DNA of 64,000 nucleotides, taken from assembly GCF_024166365.1 (NCBI RefSeq), contig NC_064842.1:23469001-23533000 (forward strand), given 5' to 3'. A program made the position numbers and the translations under genes. Shown one piece after another: positions 42,101 to 53,227 of this stretch. The DNA is from Elephas maximus indicus (Eukaryota; Chordata; Mammalia; Proboscidea; Elephantidae). The notes below the pieces were generated by a model. It was not told where the DNA came from. It ran no database searches and saw only the letters and a program-made list of their open reading frames with translations. Position 1 is the first letter of the stretch. Each line of letters begins with the position of its first letter.

Positions 42101-42590
42101 GCTGTTTCTACCTTTTGACTATTGTGAATCGTGCTGCAATGAACATTGGTGTACAAATGTCCATCAGCAGATGAATGGATAAATAAAGGTGGTACATACA
42201 TACCATAGAATATCAGTCAGTCATAGAGAGAGATGAAGTCTTGATACATGGAAGAACTTAAAAACATTCTGAGCAAAGTCAGTCAGACACAAAAGGGCAA
42301 ATATTGTATGATCCCATATATATAAAACATCTAGAATTGGCAAATGTGTAGAGACCAAAGTTTATCAGTGGTTACCAGGGGTAGGTGGGAGGGATGGGAA
42401 GGGAATGCCTAGGGAACATTGAACTGTTATGTATGAGTGATGGGAAAATTTGAAAATGAATAATGGTAATGGTTGAACGTGATAAACAATTAATGTCACT
42501 GACTTGTACATCTGAAGAATGTTGAAATGGCAAATGATTTCTTACACATATATTCACCACAGTAAAAATGATTACATAAAATATTTTTAA
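42101..42590 (+). mobile_element. L1 3' end with 5' inversion
   Basis: From 42,159 the L1 3' text is in sense: 'tgtccatcagcagatgaatg', 'gaatatcagtcagtcataga', 'caaatattgtatgatcccat', 'tggttaccaggggtaggtgg'. The 57 bases before it (42,101-42,157) are the neighbouring upstream L1 text in reverse complement ('gtttctaccttttgactatt', 'gctgcaatgaacattggtgt'). This is the signature of twin priming. Confidence 0.85.
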
Positions 42591-42591
42591 A

Positions 42592-42880
42592 AAGTAAATA
42601 AATAATTTTGGTAGTTACTGTGTAGAAAACAGTATGAGTGTTACTTTAGATTGGGTGGACAGGAAAATCTCTTTGAAGAAGTGTGGTTAAGGAGAGGCTG
42701 GGGAAAGAGCACTCCAGGCAAAGAGTGCAAGTGCAAAGGCCCTGGGGCAGGAGAGAGCAAGACCAGTTTTTTTTTCTAGGAACTACCAGAAGACAAGTGT
42801 GCTTGGACAGCATGCAATGACCATGGCAAAATTGAGGTGGAGAAGCAGGCAGGGGCCAGATACCATACAGTGTCGTCATA
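42592..42880 (-). mobile_element. L2 LINE, right of L1
   Basis: 'aagtaaataaataattttgg', 'gagaggctggggaaagagca', 'ctccaggcaaagagtgcaag' and 'gcaaaggccctggggcagga' continue the L2 antisense order. Confidence 0.8.
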
Positions 42881-43194
42881 AGCTATACTAAAGACCTCTG
42901 ATGTTATAAAATCTGTGAATTTTATTTTATATTAAAAGAATGGTAGAGTACAACACAACAACAGAATCTAATGATAAAGAAATGTGTCTTCATATCAGTG
43001 TCCTTAAAATGTAAATACAATCATGACACTTTACTGTTCACAGAACTTGGATGCCTGTCCACTGTCCATCAAATATAATCTAACCTCCTGGGCACCTCGT
43101 GGAGGGTCCTTCATCATCCCACTGTGTACACATCTCTCCTATCCTGATCTCTGTGAGCCAGTCGCCCCACTCCACTTGACATTCCCTGAACCCA

Positions 43195-43440
43195 CACTGC
43201 ATTTTTTTGTCCATGTTGCTCCTTTCTCCCCCTCTTCCCTCCCCAACATCCGCCTGTTGAAATCCTACCCAGCCTTCCAGACCCAGCTTAAATGCCACCT
43301 GTTCCTTCAGGCCTTCTCTTCTCCCTTTGCCAAAATTTATCTTTCCTTCCTCTGTCCTCCCAACAGACTTTGCACCTCTCCTGGAGTGCTTAACCTCCCT
43401 CTGCCTTGAACTGTAACTATTTACGTGCATTACTCTCCCC
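43195..43440 (+). mobile_element. L2-like LINE fragment
   Basis: 'aaatcctacccagccttcca', 'gcttaaatgccacctgttcc' and 'ttcaggccttctcttctccc' resemble sense L2. A second reading as another old LINE is possible. Confidence 0.5.
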
Positions 43441-43739
43441 ATTAGTACAACTTACTAATGTTCAGCTTGATGGCAATTAAAAGTTCATGACCCCCTATAG
43501 TACCTAGCAGAGACGAATCAACCTCAGGTGCCAAAGAAAGCGAAAAGAAGGGCTGGAAAAGTAGCATAAAGAAGAAAGATGGAAAGCAGGACCAGGAATG
43601 AAACATAGCTACTAAACAAATAACTGTATCTTTAAAACCCTATATTTCAAAGTTTGGATGTACTAAAGTTAATTCAGGCAACACATTCTTTCCAAAGTAA
43701 CCTCATTTTTGACAGCAGTGTGTTATTTTGTAAAGGTAC

Positions 43740-43850
43740 AATTGTCTAGCAGAGCTAGTCTGATATCATGGGTTCCGGTACTGGCTGTACTTCTAATTAG
43801 CTGCATGACCTGGCACAAAAATCACTGAACCTCAAAGCCTTTCCAGTATT
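43740..43850 (+). mobile_element. MIR fragment
   Basis: 'atcatgggttccggtactgg', 'ctaattagctgcatgacctg' and 'atcactgaacctcaaagcct' are forward MIR. Confidence 0.65.
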
Positions 43851-44237
43851 CCCATAGGAAAGACTAAGAGGGCTTTATCTGCTCTTCTTCTCTGTGAATG
43901 CGTGAAACGTCGTGTTGCTATGACGTAAGAAGAGTATGTCTATTTGATGACTACATGAATTCCCACAGTACCTCTGCAACAACACATAAGCCACACCTTC
44001 AGAATTTGCACTCTTGAATAACCGTGACAGGTGTCTTAGTCTGAGTGCCCCAGAAGCAGACACTGAGCCAAGTGTATTGGGAGGGGCAAGGAGTATGGGT
44101 GCGTGATGGGAGAAGTGATCAGGAAAGGGAAGGTAACCAATAAAGGTACATTTTAAGCCAGAAACTACAATGGGTCTTAATTCAGTGGGGCAACACTGAA
44201 AACAGTACGGAGCACACGCCTCAGAGTTATCCCAGCC
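43851..44237. other. Unassigned stretch
   Basis: Possibly an old LTR end near 44,030-44,110, not firm. No exon. Confidence 0.35.
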
Positions 44238-44552
44238 TAGAAATGGCTTGCTTTTTGCTATGATACTGGAAGCTATGCCACCAGAGTATCAAATACTAAG
44301 CAGGATCACCTATGGTGGACAGGTTTCAGCGGAGCTTCCAGACTAAGACAGACTAGAAAGAAAGGCCTTCCAAAAATCAGCCAGTGAAAACCCTATGGAT
44401 CACCACAGAACATTGTTTGTCTGACATAGTGCTGGAAGGTGCAAACAAACCAACCATCATGAAGATGTCACAGGACCAGGCAACCTTTTGTTCTGTTATA
44501 CGTAGGGTCACCATGAGTCACAGTCAACTGGATAGCAACTAACAACAACAAA
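44238..44552 (+). mobile_element. RTE-derived short element
   Basis: 'ggaagctatgccaccagagta', 'atggtggacaggtttcagcgg' and 'catagtgctggaaggtgcaa' are followed by the RTE end 'gtcacaggaccaggcaacct' and 'agtcaactggatagcaacta', with an ACAACAACA tail. Shorter 5' block than at 8,470. Confidence 0.82.
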
Positions 44553-44995
44553 AAAGAGGTGAAAGAGCTGGGATATTATAGCCCCACACCTATCAATCAT
44601 TGCTTTAGGATTGCTCCTCGAATGGCATTAGCTCCTAGGCACCTCCAGACCCCTGTGCGTATAGGCAGAGTGGGTTCTATCTGGCCATTTGACAGAAGCT
44701 CTGTGTCAGAGGTAAAGGTGCTGGCCTCCAGTTAGGAGTGTGTGGAAATGGAAGGAATGTGGAGAGAGCTGCAGTAGCTTCTGCTCCAGCCCCTCCATGT
44801 CAGGTCAAAGATGAGAGATTATACCAGGCCTGGACTGCCCATCTCTATTTAAAAAAAAAAAAATTTATTTAAGTGGGCTCAAAATTAAGATTATATTCAG
44901 CATAGGTAGAGTATTTTTTCATAGTATAGAAGGAAAATAAGGAATTTTACAGTCTATGTGGACTGATAATTATGCCAATTATTATAGTATAATTC
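44553..44995. other. Unassigned stretch
   Basis: Single-copy text with an A13 run near 44,851; no exon. Confidence 0.4.
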
Positions 44996-45170
44996 AATCT
45001 AATGGCAACCCCATGTGCATAAGAACTGTGCTTCATAGGGTTTTCAGAGACTGATTTTTCAGAAGTAGATCTATAGGTTTTTTTTCTCAGGTGCCTCTAG
45101 GTGGAATCGAACCTCCAACTTTCCAGTTAGCAGCTGAGCATTTAACCATTTGGCCCACCCAGGGACTCCA
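44996..45170 (-). mobile_element. AfroSINE, long-body form, tail-truncated
   Basis: It starts within the body ('aatggcaaccccatgtgcat') and ends 'ggcccacccagggactcca'. CAATCTAA occurs at 44,995-45,002 and 45,169-45,176, a probable 8-bp target duplication. Confidence 0.92.
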
Positions 45171-45335
45171 ATCTAAACTCAGCATTGAAAAATTGTATTA
45201 TGTCTACACATTGCAGCATAATGAAGCTAATAAAAAATAATGTATTAAAGTGTATTTATATACATGGAAAAGTGCTCGAGAAAGGGAAAACACAAATTAT
45301 AAAAATTTTGAAAAAGGCGTGCCTATATATGTAAT

Positions 45336-45502
45336 GGAGCCCTGGTGATGCAGTGGTTGTAAGAGCTTAGCTGCTAACCAAAAGGTCAGCAGTTTGAATC
45401 CACCAGTCATCCTTGGGAATCCTATAGGGCAGTTCTACTCTGTCCTACAGGATTGCTCTGAGTCAAAATCGATTTGATGTCAACGAGTTTGGTTTTTTGG
45501 TT
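45336..45502 (+). mobile_element. AfroSINE, short form, first of a pair
   Basis: Full head GGAGCCCTGGTGATGCAGTG and tail 'gtttggttttttgg'. Preceded by TATATATGTAAT (45,324-45,335). Confidence 0.95.
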
Positions 45503-45514
45503 TATATGTGTAAT

Positions 45515-45669
45515 GGAGCCCTGGTGACACAGTGGTTAAGAGCTTGGCTGCTAACCAAAAGGTCGGCAGTTTGAATCCACCAGCCAGCCACTCCCTGGAA
45601 ACCTTGTGAGGCAGTTCTACTCTGTTCTATAGGGTCCCTATGAGTTGAAATCAACTCAAAGGCAACAGG
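45515..45669 (+). mobile_element. AfroSINE, short form, second of a pair
   Basis: Same orientation. Flanked on both sides by an identical TATATGTGTAAT (45,503-45,514 and 45,670-45,681). That 12-mer also matches, with one difference, the left flank of the first copy, so both went into the same target. Confidence 0.96.
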
Positions 45670-45681
45670 TATATGTGTAAT

Positions 45682-46499
45682 ACATGCAAGTCTGAAAGGA
45701 AATTTTATATACACAATGTAAACTTTAACAAGGATTATGTTTGTGTGATAGGGTTCTCAGTGGTTTTAATTTTCTGTTTATCTTTTCTCAAATTGATATG
45801 TATTACTTTTGAAGACTTCTGTATAGGAAAAAATCATTGGACCCATAGTATTATCAGTCGAACAATCAGACCAGGGAGTAAAATAAACCTGATCCAGAAA
45901 TTTCTATAACTTATGTCACATGTATTTCCAAGAAGTCTCCCCTGATGGCTTCAATGACAGATGCATATTAAACCTTTTCCCCAACTTGCTGCTGTCTCTG
46001 ATTTTTCCAGTTTACCTCACACTCGGTAGATGAGTTAGACTGATTGAATCCTGGAAAGATATTGTCAACCATGTGGCTTCTCTGCCAGAGGCATCTTAAG
46101 GAGAGATTGGGTAAAGAGCTGAAATCAACACTTTTGAACTTCATCCTTTAAAATCCACTTTATTTATACCGAGATCAATGCTCTTTCAGTTCACTGTGAG
46201 GGAGGCCACAGAGGCTGGAAGTTGGAAAGCTAACTGACCTGGTTCTGAATTCTCTGTGGAAAATCACAATGCACACATGGAGCTTGGTGATTTGCTTTTT
46301 GTCTTTTATAGTTGGGGGATGTTTTCATGGGTCTCTCACCAGGCCCAGGCCCTACACACCAGCCTTCAGGCCCCATACATCTGAACTGCTAAGCCGTGCA
46401 GTGGTGGACAAGTTTCTGCCCTTGGAGAATTCACTAAGCACTGAAAGGGGATAAGAGGGAGAACTTAAAAAAAAAAAAAAAAAACTTAGTGGTGAAATA
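45682..46499. other. Unassigned stretch
   Basis: Single-copy text with an A18 run near 46,467-46,484; no exon supported. Confidence 0.4.
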
Positions 46500-46718
46500 C
46501 TCACAAAAAAAAGTCACCGATTTAACAACTTCTACCATGTAATTCATCGACATTGATTAGATTCTTCATGTATGCAACTATTCTATCCTTTTCCAAATAT
46601 TTCACCTCCATTAACATAAGCTCAATGAGACTTAAGCAAAAACTCCCCCCTTTTCCCTTCTTCCCACCCCTGGTAACCACTAGTAATTTTTGGCTTCTAT
46701 ATGTTTCTATACATTTGA
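46500..46718 (-). mobile_element. L1 3' UTR, left part
   Basis: 'ccatgtaattcatcgacatt', 'ccttttccaaatatttcacc', 'cctggtaaccactagtaatt' are L1 3' text in reverse. It is interrupted at about 46,718 by an RTE end. Confidence 0.75.
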
Positions 46719-47069
46719 ATTGTGGTGTTGGTGAAGAATATCGAATATACCATGGACAGCCAAAAGAACGAACAAATCTCCTTGGAAGAAGTACAGCCAG
46801 AATGCTCCTTAGAAGCAAGGATGGCAAAACCTCATCTTATGTACTTTGGACATGTTATAAGGAGAGACCAGTACCTGGAGAGGGACATCATGCTTGGTAA
46901 AGTAGAGGGTTGTCGAAAAAGAGGAAGACCTTCAGTGAGATGGATTGACACAGTGGCTGCAGCAGTGGGCTCGAACATCGCAAGGATTGTGAGGATGTGG
47001 CAGGACTGGGCAGTGTTTTGTTCTGTTGTACGTAGGGTCACTATGATTCCGAACTGACTCAACAGCACC
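46719..47069 (+). mobile_element. RTE 3' end inserted in L1
   Basis: 'gaattgtggtgttggtgaag', 'ctccttggaagaagtacagc', 'gagagggacatcatgcttgg', 'gcagtgggctcgaacatcgc' and 'ctatgattccgaactgactc'. This is the last 350 bp of RTE, still rich in CG pairs. Possible target duplication ACATTTG / GTATTTG. Confidence 0.9.
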
Positions 47070-47385
47070 AACATGTATTTGCTTATTTTATAAAAGAGAG
47101 GTCATGCAGTATTAGTCCTTTTGTGACTAACTCATTTCACTCAGCATGATGTTTCCAAGGTTCACCCATGTTGTGGCATGCATCGGGACTTCATTTCTCC
47201 TACTGGCTGATTAGTATTCCATTGAATGTATATACAACATTTTGTTTATCCATTCATCTGCTGATGGGCATTTTTGTTGTTTCTACCTTTTGGCTATTGT
47301 GAAAAGTGCTGCAGTGAACTTTGGTGTACAGGTTTCTGTTAGTGTTCCTATCTTAACTTCTTCTGGGTATACATGTAGGATTGGG
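47070..47385 (-). mobile_element. L1 3' UTR, right part
   Basis: 'tgtatttgcttattttataa', 'aaggttcacccatgttgtgg', 'tgtttatccattcatctgct' and 'cttctgggtatacatgtagg' continue the L1 order. Confidence 0.85.
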
Positions 47386-48361
47386 ATCCAGGGTCCTACA
47401 GTAGTGTAAGAACTTTTTTTTTTTTTTTTTAAGGTCACTCAGTGAGAGGTCTCTCTAAAGACCTTCTTCCCAGAGAAGGGAATCTGCATCCGAGTATTCT
47501 AAGTAGTGACCAGGAGAAAGTCAATTTAGGTTAATTACCAAAATAAAAATGGGCTTGTACTTTTGCTAGTAACAGGTTTCTAGTCCAGGAAGCTTTACAA
47601 GTATTAACAGCGTGCTAGTTCTTGGCAGATGATAATCATTAGTGAGCAAGTAACTCTATCCTCTAGCAACGATTTGGCTTTATCATTGTTGTCTTTATGT
47701 TACGTTGGTGTTGAGAAAAGTTTTCTTTAATCTGCTTGTGAAGCATAGTGGTTTCTGGGGTAAGTCATATAGAGAGTGTTCCTGCTCTAATTGTCTATGG
47801 TTTTTATTTTTTTTGTTGTTGCGTTTTGTTTTTTTAATGTGGGTTCTGAGTTAAATATAGTAAAATTCTTTTAAAATTTATTTTGAGGGCCCAAATGGGA
47901 ACATTATTCTGAGAAGGAGCTCATTAGATGCAAATTCCTTTTAAATGTACAAGCTTCCTTCCCCTGGTCCTTTTAGCTTAGTGTTCTTCAAACCAAGGAT
48001 AATTTATGGAAGGAGTAGGTTACCACATATCCACTGCAAATTTTTGAGGGGAACTTTATTTCTTTAATCCCCAAACTGTAGTCTCTGTGAAGTACAACTC
48101 CCCAGGTAGAAATAAACAATATTTAATTTATTTGATGACAGTCAGTCACACTACAGTTTTAACCCTTTGGTCACACTGAGTTACAGATGATAATGACAGT
48201 AACAGGCAAAAAAAATTGCACAACCCTGAGTGTATACCTCCTTAAATTTTGCACCCTCTCTTACGTCACCCTGGTCTGGGTCTTGATATGCAGGCAACGG
48301 CTACACAGTGTACAAAACACTTTTACTGTACTGTCTAATTCATTTCTTGCTACAGTGTTAT
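47386..48361. other. Unassigned stretch
   Basis: T18 run near 47,413-47,430 and T-rich text at 47,800-47,840. No exon supported. Confidence 0.4.
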
Positions 48362-48572
48362 AGGTCCCTGGATGAACAGGCACAAATGGTTTGCACTCAA
48401 CTGCTAACCAAGGCTTGGCAGTTCAAACCCACCTAGTGGTACCACTGAAGAAAGGCCTGGTGATATGCTTCCATAAAGATTACAGCCAAGAAAAGCCTGT
48501 AGAGCAGTTCTGCTCTGTAACACATGGGGTCACTGTGAGTCAGAATTGACTAGATAGCAATAGGTAATGGGT
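48362..48572 (+). mobile_element. AfroSINE, long-body form
   Basis: 'ggtccctggatgaacaggca', 'actgctaaccaaggcttggc', 'gaaggaaaggcctggt'-type block and 'catggggtcactgtgagtca'. Confidence 0.9.
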
Positions 48573-48615
48573 ACAGCATTATGAAATAGAACAAATAAGA
48601 TGACCCCCAAAATTG

Positions 48616-49800
48616 ATGTTGTTGTTGGTTTGTTTGACTTGTAGCAACCCTACGTACAAAAAAATGAAACACCACCCTGTGCTGGGCTATCCTCAACAAT
48701 CGTTGTTATGCTTGAGCCCACTGCTGCAGCCACTGTGTCAATCTATCTCCTTGAGGGACTTCCTCTTTTTCACTGATTGTCCACTTTACCAAGCATCATG
48801 TCCTTCTCCAAGGCCTGTTCCCTCCTGATAACCTGTCCAATATATGCGAGACAATGTCTCGCCGTGCCATCCTTGCTTCTAAGGAGCATTCTGGTTGTAC
48901 TTCTTCCAAGACGGATTTGTTCGTTCATCTGGCATTCCGCGGTATATTCAATATTCTTCGCCAACGCCATAATTCAAAGGTTTTGATTCTTCTTTGGTCT
49001 TCCTTATTCGTTGTCCAGCTTTTGCACGCATATAAGACCACTGAAAACACCATGGCTTGGTTCAGGTGCACCTTAATCTTCGAGGTGACGTCTTTGCTTT
49101 TCAACATGTTAAAGAGGTCTTTTGCAGCAGATTTGGTCAATGCATTGAATCGTTTGATTTCTTGACTGTTGCTTCCGTGGGCATTGATAGTGGCTCTAAA
49201 TAAAACGAAAAATTTGACAGCTTCAATCTTTTCTCTGTTCTTCATGATGTTTCTTATTGGTCCAGTTTTGAGGATTTTTCTTTTCTTATATGTTGAGGCA
49301 TAATCCATACTGAAGGCTGTGGTCTTTGATTTTCATCAACAAGTGCTTCAAGTCCTCCTCACTTTCAGAAAGCAAGGTTGTGTCATCTGCATATCAAAGG
49401 TTGTTGATGAGTCTTCCAATCCTGATGCCCCATTCTTCTTCATATAGTCCAGCTTCTCAGATTATTTGCTCAGCATATAGATTAAATAAGTATGGTGAAA
49501 GGATAGCAATACAACCTGACACACACCTTTCCTGACTTTAAGACATAGTATCCCCTTGTTCTATTCAAACAACTGCCTCTTGGTCTATGTATAGGTTCTT
49601 TATGAGCCCAATTAATTGTTCTGAAATTCCCATTGTTTGCAATGTTACCCATAATTTGTTAGGATCCACACAGCTGAATGCCTTTGTGTAGTCAATAAAA
49701 CACAGGTAAACATCTTTCTGGTATTCTCTGCTTTCAGCCAAGATCCATCTGACATCAGCAATGATATCCCTTGTTCCATGTCCTCTTCTAAATCCAAAAC
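48616..49800 (-). mobile_element. RTE LINE, 3' half, about 1.2 kb
   Basis: Antisense from the tail GTTGTTGTTGG at 48,619. RT motif C is damaged: on minus it reads 'tttgatatgcagatgacac', a one-frame remnant of YADDT near 49,380-49,398. RT motif A is clear as CFIDYTKAF near 49,680-49,707, preceded by SREYQKDVYL. A 127-residue frame (48,925-49,308) covers the C-terminal region with VTSKIKVHLNQAMVFS. The element ends abruptly near 49,800 just upstream of 'RRGHGTRDIIADVRW'. It is non-functional: there is no endonuclease and the frame is broken. Confidence 0.9.
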
Positions 49801-50847
49801 TGATAAAGACCCATATTTTCACATAAAGATCTTGCAGCTGATAGATGGACTAGAAACTAGAGCTTCATTTTAATGCCAGGCTCCCTCTACTAAACTCAGC
49901 TGTTTTTCTCAAAATAGAAGGAAAATACAAAAACAGGAGGGAATGGAAAGAAAGATGGCAGTAATGACAAATACTACCCTTCCCGTCACTCATTCTTATT
50001 CTACCCCTGTGTGGGGAAGGGGACAGCCAAGTCTCTAAAGAATTTGACTGGCAGAGGGCAGCTTCAGAAATAGACAGAGCAAATCAGAGAAAGCAATCAA
50101 ACCCTGCTGGATGCACTTCCCTCGAAAAAGGCAGGGACTTCAGCCTTATTTCCATCAAATGCATGGAGAACTTCCGCTGGATTGCTTCTAGAAGCAAAGT
50201 TTGACTAAACAGGGAAATTGGAAACTTTTCATTTGCTATATGTTGCTCTTTGTATTTTTCCTAAATAATGCCTGCATTCATATGTGGTTTGATACTTCTG
50301 ATGTTTTCTCAGACTGAATATATTCTCATTCTCTTTTGCCCCTCTTTCCTTCATGAGACTAAGGCACACTATGCTGGATAAGCAACATTTTTAGCAATTA
50401 AGGATTATGTCCCAAGTGTCACATTCCAGGAATTGTACTTTCAAATGGTGATCCAGTGTAATTACAGATTACAAGGCAATGTACAGGTAGATACAGGAAA
50501 CAATTTTTTTTTAAGACTCACCCAAGCAGAACGACAGCCTAAATCCCATAAAGGAAGATTGTCGTCACCACCTACATAAGAAGGTGTGGTAAGAAGGAAA
50601 TGAAAATACAAGGGCTTTTTAGTTAAGCTAATCTAAAATGGAAAAATAAATCAGCCATGAAATCCTGAAATAGTCTTCTAAGATGTAGATTTTATTTCCC
50701 CTTTGGAATTCAACAGCTACATAGAAAGAAAAAAAAATTTTTTGTTCCTTAAGTCAAAGAGAAGAGATATATATTACAGATTTTTAGTAAAATTTTATTC
50801 AAATAGGAAAATAAGAATCCAGTGTTTTTAATTCTTGTAATGAATTA
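49801..50847. other. Single-copy stretch
   Basis: No exon or confident repeat over about 1 kb; moderately conserved-looking composition, nothing more can be said. Confidence 0.4.
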
Positions 50848-50967
50848 CAGCAGAGGTTCTCAAAGTGTGGTTCCCTGACCAGCAGCTTCATCATCAGCTG
50901 GGGACTAATTAGCAATGCAAATTCTCAGGCCCTGTCCTAGACCCTCTGAATCAGAAGCTCTGAGAAT
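50848..50967 (+). mobile_element. hAT/MER element, left part
   Basis: 'agaggttctcaaagtgtggt', 'ccctgaccagcagcttcatc' and 'gcaatgcaaattctcaggcc' are a known old hAT-Charlie layout. It is interrupted by an AfroSINE and continues at 51,120-51,180 ('ggacacatgttcgaatttga', 'taaccactgtattg'). Confidence 0.75.
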
Positions 50968-51119
50968 ATTGTTAGGTGCCATAGAGTTTGTTCCGACTCA
51001 TAGCGACCGTGTAGGACAGAGTAGAACTGCCGCATAGGGTTTCCAAGGAGCAACTGGTGGGTTTGAACTGCCTACCTTTTGGTTAGCACCAGAGCTCTTA
51101 ACCACTACTCCACCAGGGC
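50968..51119 (-). mobile_element. AfroSINE, short form
   Basis: 'tgttccgactcatagcgacc', 'gggtttccaaggagcaactg', ending 'ccaccagggcc'. Inserted in the hAT element, opposite in direction to the next copy about 70 bp away. Confidence 0.93.
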
Positions 51120-51191
51120 CTAGCACTCATGCTCCAGGTAATTCTGGGTAGTTTGGACACATGTTCGAATTTGATAACCACTGTATTGCAG

Positions 51192-51367
51192 AGGGAAACT
51201 CTGGTGGCGTAGTGGTTAAGAGCTACAGCTGGTAACTAAAAGGTCAGCAGTTCAAATCTACCAGGCATTTCTTGGAAACCACATGGGGCAGTTCTACTCT
51301 GTCCTATAGGGTCACTATGAGTCAGAATCGACTTTATGGCAACAGGTTTGGTTTGTTTGTTTGTTTG
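51192..51367 (+). mobile_element. AfroSINE, short form
   Basis: 'actctggtggcgtagtggtt', 'gtcactatgagtcagaatcg' and a (GTTT)n tail. GTATTGCAG (51,183-51,191) and GTATCGCAG (51,368-51,376) flank it. Confidence 0.95.
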
Positions 51368-51859
51368 GTATCGCAGAATCTTTTTGCTGTTTCCAAATAG
51401 AAATCTGATGATGAGTTTACCGAATTGTTAATGTAAATACTTTATTTTGAGGAACTGCTGAAATCAACTTCTCTGTTCCTATTAGCGTATTCTGTAATCA
51501 ACATCTCTTTAAATATAAAAGTAGAAATATCTGTATTGAAAATTGTGTGTTAGAACCTATATTGAGAAAACAGCTATTTACATATATAAATTGGCAGATA
51601 CAGAAAAGCTTAATTCCAAGTTCACGGAAAGCTTAATTCTTAGTCAAAAGAACACTTCATACTAAAAAAATTATTCCTGAATTCTAAAGTAATAAAGCTC
51701 AGAAAATAATTTATTTTAAGTAAATATTATTTGTTAGTTTTTATAATTTAATTTAACTAAAAAGTTATTTATTTTGAATATAATTTTTAAAACATTATTA
51801 TGAAGCTATAAAACCTTATTTAAACCTTTAGATAGGTGTCAGGCTTAAAGGTTTATACT
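51368..51859. other. AT-rich stretch
   Basis: Very AT-rich, especially 51,660-51,800; no exon. Confidence 0.45.
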
Positions 51860-52062
51860 CAATAATAACAGCTGCAACCTCTTGAGAATTACCACATATC
51901 AGCATTTGTTCATCTTCGTAGCAATTATGTTAGATGGGTACTGTTATTGCAGATAGCAACTAAGACACAGAGAGGTTAAGTAACTGGCTCAGAATCACAC
52001 AGCTACTGAGTGGCAGATCTGGGTTACAAACACCATCTATCTGATTCCAGAGTTCATATTCT
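51860..52062 (-). mobile_element. MIR element
   Basis: 'ataacagctgcaacctcttg', 'gggtactgttattgcagata', 'gagaggttaagtaactggct' and 'cacacagctactgagtggca'. One of the best-preserved MIRs here. Confidence 0.88.
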
Positions 52063-52110
52063 TAGGGTTGCTATGAGTTGGAAATGACTCACGTGGCACC
52101 TAAAACACAC
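52063..52110 (+). mobile_element. SINE/RTE 3' tail fragment
   Basis: 'gggttgctatgagttggaaa' and 'ctcacgtggcacctaaaacac' are an isolated AfroSINE/RTE end directly abutting the MIR. Confidence 0.65.
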
Positions 52111-52897
52111 CCTCCATTATTCCAATTTCTTAAAACAAGTGTTTATATAAGATAGACAATGTCTTGTATATCTTACAACTACATTTTGCATTGAAGGTGA
52201 CACTTGAAGTAGTAATTAACAAAGTAAGACAAGTGTCTCCATAAACTTTTTGTCTAAGCAAGTCATCAACCATTTTAACAAAAGCTTACCTCTTGAGTAA
52301 GTATGTCAGCACATGAAAATATCAGTTGATCATTGGTAAGAAAGGATAGATAAGTTTGTGGAAATTCAAATTCCTCCCCTGTGTACATATTAGTGTGAAA
52401 TATTTTAGCAACAACATGCACTCATTAAAATGTTTTGAAGTTGTCCCGATTGTAGCACCCTGGAGAGGGGAAAGGACTATACATTTCTAGAGGTGTGTTG
52501 GCGTTAGATTTGTGTTAGTAACATAGAAGTCAAACAAGTTCACATGGCTCACACCAACCACTCTACTTTCATACTGCTAGCTCACCTCACCACATATAAA
52601 AATGCAATCCCAAGGTCAAGATAGGATTTTGAGCAAAGTGGTTTATGTATCATTTCTCACATCCTTTAACCTCTATGGCACACTTCATGTCCTTCCTTTC
52701 CCCAGAAATGTACTCTTTTTCTAACTTTACATGTTAGTTGCAATCTTAACATTCTTCAAAGCCCAGATGAGATGCCATTGTGCTCTGGATGAGCCTTTCT
52801 TGATGAACCCCGACAAAACTCTTTCTGAAATCCTTTAGCATTTCATACCACTCGCATGATATTTATATTGGCATTACTCCTGTAGTTGTCAACACCC
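52111..52897. other. Unassigned stretch
   Basis: Single-copy text; no exon supported. Confidence 0.4.
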
Positions 52898-53104
52898 TTA
52901 AACCAATTGCCATCGAGTTGATTCCAACTTACAGTGACCCCATATGTGTCAGAGTAAAATTGTGCTCTATAGGGTTTTCAACGGCTAATTTTTCAGAAGT
53001 AGATTAACAGACATTTTTTCCCAGGTGCCTCTGGGTGGACTCCAACCTCCAACCTTTCAATTAGCTGTTGAACATGTTAAGCGTTTGCACCACCCAGGGA
53101 CTTC
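52898..53104 (-). mobile_element. AfroSINE, long-body form
   Basis: 'attgccatcgagttgattcc', 'gtgctctatagggttttcaa', 'gaagtagattaacagacatt' and 'gcaccacccagggacttct'. Confidence 0.93.
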
Positions 53105-53227
53105 TCCATACCATTAAAAGACTGCAATTTAATTAAGGGGAAAAAACATGCCTTAAACACCTTTGCATTCCCCATAACTCCTATCACAACATTTTGCACA
53201 TAAAAATAAGAATGCTTGCTTAGCTTT

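Noticed and set aside
43080..43442. Overlapping 120- and 128-residue frames on opposite strands
   Set aside because: They lie over an L2-like fragment and CT-rich text; both are composition artefacts.
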